Assembly: GCF_001509835.1 (NCBI RefSeq)
Contig: NZ_JXTJ01000018.1
Coordinates: 207,115-271,114 of the forward strand
Direction: 5' to 3'
DNA: 64,000 nt
Origin: Allobosea sp. WAO
GTDB lineage: Bacteria > Pseudomonadota > Alphaproteobacteria > Rhizobiales > Beijerinckiaceae
In this document: in pieces, positions 58,470-64,000 of the stretch
Numbering within the stretch: position 1 is the stretch's first letter
Layout: each line of letters begins with the position of its first letter
The notes under the pieces: generated by a model
Seen by the model: the letters and a program-made list of their open reading frames with translations, nothing else
Database searches by the model: none
Told to the model about the DNA's origin: nothing
Translations under genes and position numbers: made by a program

Positions 58470-59732
58470 ATGACGCAGCAGCGCGAAACCAAGAATGGCT
58501 TGTCCCGCCGGACGGTCCTTGGCGCGGCGGGCACGATGGCGGCGAGCGCCTACGGCTTCGGCGCGCGGGCGCAGGAGATGAATGTCCGCTTCGTCGGCGA
58601 GCGCTATCCGGCGCTGGAATTCTACGTGAAGAAGCTCCAAAGCGCGCTGCCGAATGCGAAGGTCACCGCCGACCTGATGCCGAACGCACCGCTGAAGGAG
58701 CTGCAGACGATCACATTGTCGTCCGGTGCCGACTCGATCGACATCATGCTCGGCAACGATTTGACGATCGCGAACTTCGCCCAGAACGGTTGGCTCGAGC
58801 CGCTCGACGAGTACATCGCCAAGCACAAGGACGAGTACAAGCTCGACGACTTCGCCAAGACGGCGATGAGCTCGGCCTCGTTCGGCGGCAAGGTCTACGG
58901 CTTGCCGGTGCTGACCAACACCCAGCTCATGGCCTATCGGCAGGATCTGTTCGAGGCCAAGGGCCTGAAGCCGCCGACCTCTTTCGAAGAATACATCGCC
59001 GCCGCCAGCGCGCTGAACTCGCCCTCCGTCGCCGGTACGGTGATGACGCTCAAGGGTGACGGTGTCCTCAACGAGGGCCACTGGTATCTCAATGCGCTTG
59101 GCGACGGCTGGTTCGACGCCAACAAGAAGCCGGTCTTCAACAGCCCGAAGGGCATCGCCGCGATCGAGACGATGAAATCGCTGACGCGCTTCGCGCCACG
59201 CGGCTACACCGCCAACGGCAACGACGAATCGACCATCCTGTTCCAGCAGGGCGCTGCCGCCATGGGCATGCAGTGGCTGACGCGCACCGCTGCGATGGAC
59301 CGCCAGGACCAGTCCAAGGTGATCGGCAAGATCAACTGGGCGCCGCCGCCGCGTGGCGGCCAGGTCGTCGTCGCCGACAGCTTCGCGATTTCCAAATTCT
59401 CCTCGCGCAACAAGGACACGCTGTTCCGCCTGCTCGCCGCGACATTGTCGCCGGCGAACCAGCGCGAGGGCGCCAGCCTCGCCTGCCCGACGCGCGTCTC
59501 GGTGCTGGAGGATCCGGAACTGCGCCAGCGCTTCCGCTATTACAACGTGCTGGTGCCGGCTCTGGAGAAGGGCGCGATCTTCCCGAAGTTCGCCGAATTC
59601 AAGGAAGTCAGCGAGACGGTCACGCGGCGGATCCTGCAGGCCGTCACCGGCGAGATGCCAGTCAAGGAAGCGCTCGACACCGGCGCCAAGGAGGCCGAGG
59701 AGTTCCTGACGCGTCGCGGCGTCTACAAGTGA
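58470..59732 (+). CDS. Sugar ABC transporter, periplasmic binding protein
   Basis: This 420-residue protein has a twin-arginine-like signal (GLSRRTVLGAAGTMAASAYGFG, cleavage near residue 35) and a type 1 sugar-binding fold (DIMLGNDLTIANFAQNGWLEPLDEYI, VYGLPVLTNTQLMAYRQDLFEA). It captures an oligosaccharide or amino sugar for the two permeases downstream. It starts the operon divergent from the ROK regulator. No ATPase gene is in the operon, so a shared MsmK-type ATPase must be used. Confidence 0.87.
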   Translation: MTQQRETKNGLSRRTVLGAAGTMAASAYGFGARAQEMNVRFVGERYPALEFYVKKLQSALPNAKVTADLMPNAPLKELQTITLSSGADSIDIMLGNDLTIANFAQNGWLEPLDEYIAKHKDEYKLDDFAKTAMSSASFGGKVYGLPVLTNTQLMAYRQDLFEAKGLKPPTSFEEYIAAASALNSPSVAGTVMTLKGDGVLNEGHWYLNALGDGWFDANKKPVFNSPKGIAAIETMKSLTRFAPRGYTANGNDESTILFQQGAAAMGMQWLTRTAAMDRQDQSKVIGKINWAPPPRGGQVVVADSFAISKFSSRNKDTLFRLLAATLSPANQREGASLACPTRVSVLEDPELRQRFRYYNVLVPALEKGAIFPKFAEFKEVSETVTRRILQAVTGEMPVKEALDTGAKEAEEFLTRRGVYK

Positions 59733-59794
59733 GCATTCTCGCTCCCGGAACGGTCCGGGCCTGATCAGGGCCGCTCCAGCAAGGCAGAAGATTG

Positions 59795-60688
59795 ATGGCG
59801 TCGCCCTCGGCGCGGGCCTATCCCCGCGAAATATCGCTCTGGCTGTTCGTGGTGCCGAGCGCGCTCGTCGTGCTCGGCGTGCAGCTCTACCCGGTGCTCT
59901 ACGCCGTCTACCTCAGTTTCTTCGACTACCATATCGGCCAGCCGCAGGCGCGTTTCGTCGGCGCGGAGAACTATCTCGTCCTGCTCGGCCAGGATCGCGT
60001 CTGGGCTTCGCTCAGGACGACGCTGATCCTGGTCGCCTCATCGCTCGCGATCGAGTTCGTACTCGGCCTGTTGCTCGCCCTCGGGCTCTACAAGCTGACG
60101 CGCGGGGCGCGCATTTTCTCGACCCTGATCTTCGTGCCCTATCTGATCACGCCGGTGGTCGCGGCGCTGTTCCTGCGCTGGATCTTCGCGGCGCGTTGGG
60201 GGTTGGCGGATGCGGTCATCGCCTCCTTCGATATCTTCCCGCCGGACTGGCTGGGCTCGCCGATCTGGGCTTTCGTCACCATCATCGTCGCCGATGTCTG
60301 GCAGTTCACGCCCTTCGTCATGCTGATCCTCTATGCCGGCCTGCAGGGCATGGACGAAGCGCTGCTCGAAGCCGGCAAGATCGACGGCGCCTCGGGGCCG
60401 CGGCTGGTTTGGCACATCATCCTGCCGTGCTTGCGGCCGCAAATCCTGTTCGTGCTGGCGATCCGGCTGATGGATTCCTTCCGCACCTTCGACAGCATCT
60501 ATGTGCTGACCGGCGGCGGCCCCGGCACCGCGACCGAGACGCTGACCATGTACACCTACGCCATGGCCTTCAAGCAGCTCGACCTCGGCCGCGCTTCGAC
60601 GCTGGGCGTCCTGACCATGTTGATCGTCACCGGGCTGACGCTGATGATCATCTCGCTGATGTATCGGCGCGAGCGGGGGGCATTCTGA
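59795..60688 (+). CDS. Sugar ABC transporter permease (MalF type)
   Basis: This 297-residue permease has six helices and the MalF-type coupling motif EAGKIDGASGPRLVWHIILPCL (near residues 190-211). ATG 59795 (TTG 59792 directly before it is another option). It overlaps the next permease by one base (TGATG). With the following gene it forms the membrane channel. Confidence 0.9.
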   Translation: MASPSARAYPREISLWLFVVPSALVVLGVQLYPVLYAVYLSFFDYHIGQPQARFVGAENYLVLLGQDRVWASLRTTLILVASSLAIEFVLGLLLALGLYKLTRGARIFSTLIFVPYLITPVVAALFLRWIFAARWGLADAVIASFDIFPPDWLGSPIWAFVTIIVADVWQFTPFVMLILYAGLQGMDEALLEAGKIDGASGPRLVWHIILPCLRPQILFVLAIRLMDSFRTFDSIYVLTGGGPGTATETLTMYTYAMAFKQLDLGRASTLGVLTMLIVTGLTLMIISLMYRRERGAF

Positions 60689-61509
60689 TGCGTGCCCTGC
60701 TCGGCCAGCCGCTGGTCGTCTTCCTGTTGTCGCTGTTTGCGCTGTTCAGCCTGACGCCGATCGTCTGGGCAGTGCTGATCTCGATCAAGCAGCCGGCCGA
60801 TGCCTTCGCGATCCCGCCAAAGCTGTTCTTCGAGCCGACCTTCCGCTTCCATTACGAGATCTGGGTCGAGCGCCGCTTCGTCGAGTTCTTCGCGAACAGC
60901 GCGATCATCGCGCTCGGCACCGTCTTCATCTCGGTGCCACTCGGCACGCTTGCCGCCTATGGCCTGTCGCGGCTGGAGAGCAAGATGGCCCGCTCCTATC
61001 TGATGGGGCTGCTGGTGATCCGGATGTTCCCTCACATCCTGCTCTTGATCCCGTTCTTCATCGTCGCGCGCTCGCTCGCGATGATCGACACCTATCCGGC
61101 GATGATCGCGGCGATGGTGGCGATCAACCAGCCCTTCACCGTCTGGCTGATGCGCTCGTTCTTCCTGGAAATCCCGCGCGAGCTCGACGAGGCCGCGACG
61201 ATCGACGGCTGCAATGCCTGGACGACCTTCACCAAGGTGATCCTGCCGCTGGCCAAACCCGGCATCGTCGTCACCTCGCTGTTCAGCCTGCTGCTCGCCT
61301 ACAACGAATTTCTGTTCGCGCTGATACTGACCGGCAGCAACACCAAGACGCTGCCCGTCGCGATCGCCGAGTATGGCGGCGAGGACCTGAACTACTGGTC
61401 GCTCTCGGCGGCCGGCGCGATCGGGATCATGCTGCCGATCCTGCTGTTCATGCTGTTCTTCCAGCGCCATCTCGTGCGCGGCCTGACGATCGGCGCGGTG
61501 AAGGGGTGA
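60688..61509 (+). CDS. Sugar ABC transporter permease (MalG type)
   Basis: This 273-residue permease has six helices and the motif EAATIDGCNAWTTFTKVILPLAKPG near residues 170-194. It starts at ATG 60688 in a TGATG overlap and ends next to the SIS gene (ATG 61512). It pairs with the previous permease. Together they import the sugar bound by the 58470 protein. Confidence 0.9.
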   Translation: MRALLGQPLVVFLLSLFALFSLTPIVWAVLISIKQPADAFAIPPKLFFEPTFRFHYEIWVERRFVEFFANSAIIALGTVFISVPLGTLAAYGLSRLESKMARSYLMGLLVIRMFPHILLLIPFFIVARSLAMIDTYPAMIAAMVAINQPFTVWLMRSFFLEIPRELDEAATIDGCNAWTTFTKVILPLAKPGIVVTSLFSLLLAYNEFLFALILTGSNTKTLPVAIAEYGGEDLNYWSLSAAGAIGIMLPILLFMLFFQRHLVRGLTIGAVKG

Positions 61510-61511
61510 CC

Positions 61512-62543
61512 ATGGTCGACCAGAGCATCATCGACGGCTTCATCCGGGCGCAGGCGCAGATCGTGCCGGCAACGATCGCCGCCGTGCGCCGGCGACTGCG
61601 CGAGCTTGCCGTGCCACCTGCAAGGCATCTCGTCCTCGTCGGCTCCGGCACCTCGCTCAACGCCTTGACGGTGGCGAAGCCCGCGCTGGAGGCCGGCGGC
61701 GCCTTCGTCGAGGTGCTGAACCCCGGCGCTTTCCTCCAGCGCGAGCCCGTGCTTGGCGCTGAGGCGCTGATCGTTGCGCTGTCGCAGACCGGGACCAGCG
61801 AGACCACCGTCGCGGCAGTCCAGCGCGCGCAGGATAGTGGACGGACCTGCCTCACCATCACCGCCGAGGCCGACAGCCCGATCGGCCAGGCGGCGGCGAC
61901 GAGGATCGTGATGCCGATCGGCCCCGAGCCGGTCGGCCCGAAGACCAAGGGCTATGGCGCCTCGCTCGCCGCGCTCGCAGAACTCGCGGCGGCGCTCGCT
62001 GGTCAGGTGGGGCAGGATGTTACGGAGGCGGCGCTCGCTGAACTGATCGAGGCGGCCATCACCCCGGCCTTCGCGCTGGCGGCGGAGCTGGACGCGGTCG
62101 ATGGGCTGCTCTTTACCGGCGAGGGCCGTCATTTCGGCACGGCGCTCGAAGCCTCGCTCAAGATCGCCGAGATGACCGGCGTGCCGGCGGCTGCCTTCCC
62201 GACAGAGGAGGCCATGCATGGCCGCTTCCACGGGCTGACGGCGAAGGGTCTGTGCGTGATGATCGTGGCGGACACGGCCGAGCGGGAACTCGCAGCCCAT
62301 GCCGCCGGCGTGATGGCTTCGCTCGGCGTCCGCATCCTGATCCTCAACCTGACCGACGAACCGGCGCCGTTCGACTGGCTGCGGCTCGACAGGTTGGCGG
62401 CGCCTTATGACGCACTCGCCGCGATCGTTCCGGTACAGCGGCTGGCGCAGGCCATGGCGGCGCGGCGCGGGATCCCGCCACACCTGATGCGCTTTCCTGG
62501 CTTGTCCAAGAAGCTCGGCATCAAGATCGACCGCCTGCCATGA
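61512..62543 (+). CDS. SIS-domain isomerase/deaminase (GlmS/AgaS-like)
   Basis: This 343-residue protein has two SIS domains with SGTSLNALTVAKPALEAGG and SQTGTSETTVAAVQRAQ (sugar-phosphate site, about 35-120) and GEGRHFGTALEASLKIAEMTGVPAAAFPTEEAMHG (about 205-240; partial quotes). It resembles the isomerase half of GlmS and AgaS, which act on amino-sugar phosphates such as glucosamine-6-phosphate. ATG 61512 with AAGGGG five bases before; a GTG at 61506 is possible. It overlaps the ROK kinase by four bases. Confidence 0.83.
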   Translation: MVDQSIIDGFIRAQAQIVPATIAAVRRRLRELAVPPARHLVLVGSGTSLNALTVAKPALEAGGAFVEVLNPGAFLQREPVLGAEALIVALSQTGTSETTVAAVQRAQDSGRTCLTITAEADSPIGQAAATRIVMPIGPEPVGPKTKGYGASLAALAELAAALAGQVGQDVTEAALAELIEAAITPAFALAAELDAVDGLLFTGEGRHFGTALEASLKIAEMTGVPAAAFPTEEAMHGRFHGLTAKGLCVMIVADTAERELAAHAAGVMASLGVRILILNLTDEPAPFDWLRLDRLAAPYDALAAIVPVQRLAQAMAARRGIPPHLMRFPGLSKKLGIKIDRLP

Positions 62544-63457
62544 AGACCGCCTTCGCTTTCGATATCGGCGGCACCGCAGTCAAGTTCGGACTGGTGGCCG
62601 AGAGCGGTGCGCTGCTGAAGCAGGGCGAGATCCCGTTCGAACGCAATCTGTCCTTCGCGGCGCTCGGGGAGCGGCTGGCTCGGCTCTACGAAGAGGCCAT
62701 GGCGGGAGCTCAGGCTGACGCCTTGGCCGTTGCGATGCCGGGCTTCGCCTCGCCGGACAGCGGCGTCGTCGTCGATGGCGGCGGCAACGTCCCGGCTTTG
62801 CGCGACGGCTCGATCGCGCAAGCGCTCGAACAGCATCTGCGCCGGCCAGTCTGGTTCGGCAATGACGGAGTCGCCGCTGCCTTGGGCGAGGTCAGGTACG
62901 GCGCCGGGCGGACATTGGGCCGTTTCGTCCTGATCACGATCGGGACAGGGGTCGGCGGCGCCGTCGTCCTTGGTGGAAAGCCAGTCATCGGCCCGAACGG
63001 ACATCCTCCCGAGCTCGGTGCGATTGTCGTCGGTCGCGACGAGGCGGGCGAGTTGCTTTCGCTCGAGGCGCGTTCCTCGGCGCCAGCCATGCTGCAAACC
63101 TATCTGCGCCGGACGGGCGTTGCGGCGCTTTCGACCCGAGAGCTGTTCGAGCGGGCCGCGGCCGGGGATGTCGCTGCGGAAGCGACCATCGATGCGGCCT
63201 GTCACGGCATCGCCCGGGCGACGGGCGCGCTGATCAATGCACTCATGCTCGATGCGGTCGTGCTCGGCGGTGGCGTATCCGGAGCCGGAGAAGCACTGGT
63301 GAGCCGGGTTCGCATTCTTCTGCCGGCCTATGTCTGGCCGTCACTGGCGACGACGGTCGAGATCCGTATCGCGGAACTGGGCAACGCGGCGGGGCTGCTC
63401 GGCGTCGCATCGCTTGCATTCGACGGCTTGCGGACCGTCGCGCCGCAGAAAGAATAG
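62540..63457 (+). CDS. ROK-family sugar kinase
   Basis: This 305-residue protein has the ATPase motif FDIGGTAVKFGLV (about 7-19), the catalytic-Asp region FGNDGVAAALGE, TIGTGVGGAVV and HPPELGAIVVG. The ROK zinc motif CxCGxxGCxE is missing, so it is a zinc-free ROK kinase, which occurs in this family. It probably phosphorylates the imported sugar before or after the SIS enzyme. ATGA overlap with the SIS gene. Last gene of the operon. Confidence 0.85.
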   Translation: MKTAFAFDIGGTAVKFGLVAESGALLKQGEIPFERNLSFAALGERLARLYEEAMAGAQADALAVAMPGFASPDSGVVVDGGGNVPALRDGSIAQALEQHLRRPVWFGNDGVAAALGEVRYGAGRTLGRFVLITIGTGVGGAVVLGGKPVIGPNGHPPELGAIVVGRDEAGELLSLEARSSAPAMLQTYLRRTGVAALSTRELFERAAAGDVAAEATIDAACHGIARATGALINALMLDAVVLGGGVSGAGEALVSRVRILLPAYVWPSLATTVEIRIAELGNAAGLLGVASLAFDGLRTVAPQKE

Positions 63458-63838
63458 ATCGACCGTGCATCCTCGCCGACCGCCGTCTGCCATCTTCAGG
63501 ACCGGCCAGGTCATATTTGTCCCATGCAATGGCGGCGCGCGTTCGGAAATGCGTCCCGAGTGCATTGTGCTTGTCGGCCGCGCCAGGGATTCTCGTGCAC
63601 CCCGCCACCGTGGTTATTGGGGGCGCGCCTGCTTTGACGATGCAAGGGGCTGTTCGCGGACGGGATCGGAAGCGTGTCCGAAAGGGCCGCGACATCGAGC
63701 GGCGCGTGCGGTGCGCTACCATATCGAGGATCGCGTGCTGCTCAGTGCAGAAGGCCGTCGGTATGCTCAGTCGGCAGGCGGGTGCGTGCCCGCGCCACGT
63801 CCACCGATACTGATTCCAACTTCAACGCAAAAAGGTCG
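63458..63838. other. Gene-free stretch before the rRNA promoter
   Basis: About 380 bases without a supported gene. Frames on both strands give low-complexity Arg-rich text typical of non-coding GC-rich DNA. A remnant of an older gene cannot be excluded. Confidence 0.4.
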
Positions 63839-63868
63839 TTGACAGCCGGAGATGGCTGCCTCTATAAA
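63839..63868 (+). promoter_or_regulatory. Strong promoter, probably of an rRNA operon
   Basis: TTGACA (63839-63844), 18 bases, TATAAA (63863-63868): the closest match to a sigma-70 consensus in the window. No coding gene follows before the edge, while a leader hairpin and a boxA-like element do. This pattern fits an rRNA operon start, with 16S rRNA beyond the window. Confidence 0.65.
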
Positions 63869-63882
63869 GCGGCCATCGAGAC

Positions 63883-64000
63883 GGCGCCGCCGCTGAGCGG
63901 CGCCTCTTCTGCGCTTCCTAAGGACGTTAGGGCTGAGGCCGGTTCGCCGGGTGAGGTTCTGTCGATTTTCTAGAAGCCTGCTGTTTGAAAACTGAAGACA
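63883..64000 (+). other. Probable rRNA leader with hairpin and boxA-like element
   Basis: GGCGCCGC-CGCTGA-GCGGCGCC (63883-63904) is an exact eight-base stem. Near the edge, TGCTGTTTGAAAACTGAAGA (63979-63998) resembles the boxA / processing region before 16S rRNA in alphaproteobacteria (TGCTCTTTGA type). It is cut by the window edge. Confidence 0.55.

Noticed and set aside
63243..63842. Short frames of 98 to 170 residues near the right edge
   Set aside because: Arg-rich shadow text, no start signals, partly inside the ROK kinase gene.
1..64000. CRISPR arrays, complete insertion sequences or prophage
   Set aside because: No regularly spaced repeats, transposase genes or phage structural genes were seen.

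Overview
The window is GC-rich DNA with dense, mostly overlapping operons, typical of an alphaproteobacterium of the order Hyphomicrobiales. The gene set suggests a Bosea-like free-living genus: a hybrid FixL/FixK/OmpR-regulator oxygen circuit, a cbb3 oxidase locus, BigR sulfide control and many solute-binding-protein importers. The genus is an inference; no rRNA gene lies inside the window. A strong promoter and a boxA-like element at the right edge suggest that an rRNA operon starts just outside.

Layout. 1-7.2 kb: a catabolic block with a [2Fe-2S] subunit of a molybdenum hydroxylase, an enamidase-like amidohydrolase, a 7Fe ferredoxin, a ferredoxin-NADP reductase and an SsuABC-like importer. 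Four copies of one palindrome (TTYGT-RT-RCRAA) lie in its control regions, three of them just downstream of a promoter -10. This resembles a reductive N-heterocycle (nicotinate-like) pathway under one repressor. 7.2-20.7 kb: the micro-oxic respiration block, with an Fe-S FNR protein, ccoNOQP, ccoG and ccoHIS, FNR/FixK boxes, then a heme-PAS hybrid kinase (hFixL), fixK and a divergent OmpR-type regulator, with a K-box-like site upstream of fixK. 20.7-26.8 kb: a HAD phosphatase, a TPC-type P1B ATPase, an FMN glutamate-synthase-like protein, a formylglycine-generating-enzyme homologue and a small unknown protein. 26.8-32.5 kb: a SorC regulator divergent from a SAF-domain dehydrogenase fused by overlaps to 2-oxoacid/acetoin dehydrogenase E1 alpha, E1 beta and E2, without E3. 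32.6-38.3 kb: a binding protein, fused permease and ATPase joined to a metallo-beta-lactamase-fold protein and a SurE-like phosphatase.

38.4-44.3 kb: a cobalamin-riboswitch operon (btuB-F-C-D plus an unknown gene), every junction overlapping. 44.4-46.9 kb: the BigR sulfide-stress operon (persulfide dioxygenase fusion, BigR, two YeeE/YedE halves) with a strong AT-rich palindrome at its start. 47.2 kb: tRNA-Arg(ACG), then a possible integrase stub. 47.5-56.6 kb: a siderophore system (FecI, FecR, transducing TonB receptor, binding protein, fused permease, siderophore-interacting reductase, ATPase). 57.1-63.5 kb: a ROK repressor and a sugar ABC transporter operon with a SIS isomerase/deaminase and a ROK kinase, probably for an amino sugar. 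63.8-64 kb: probable rRNA promoter and leader.

No CRISPR array, phage or complete insertion sequence was seen. The parts most worth testing as a lesser-known system are the palindrome-linked catabolic regulon, the SorC/SAF-dehydrogenase/E1-E2 operon and the transporter-MBL-SurE operon.
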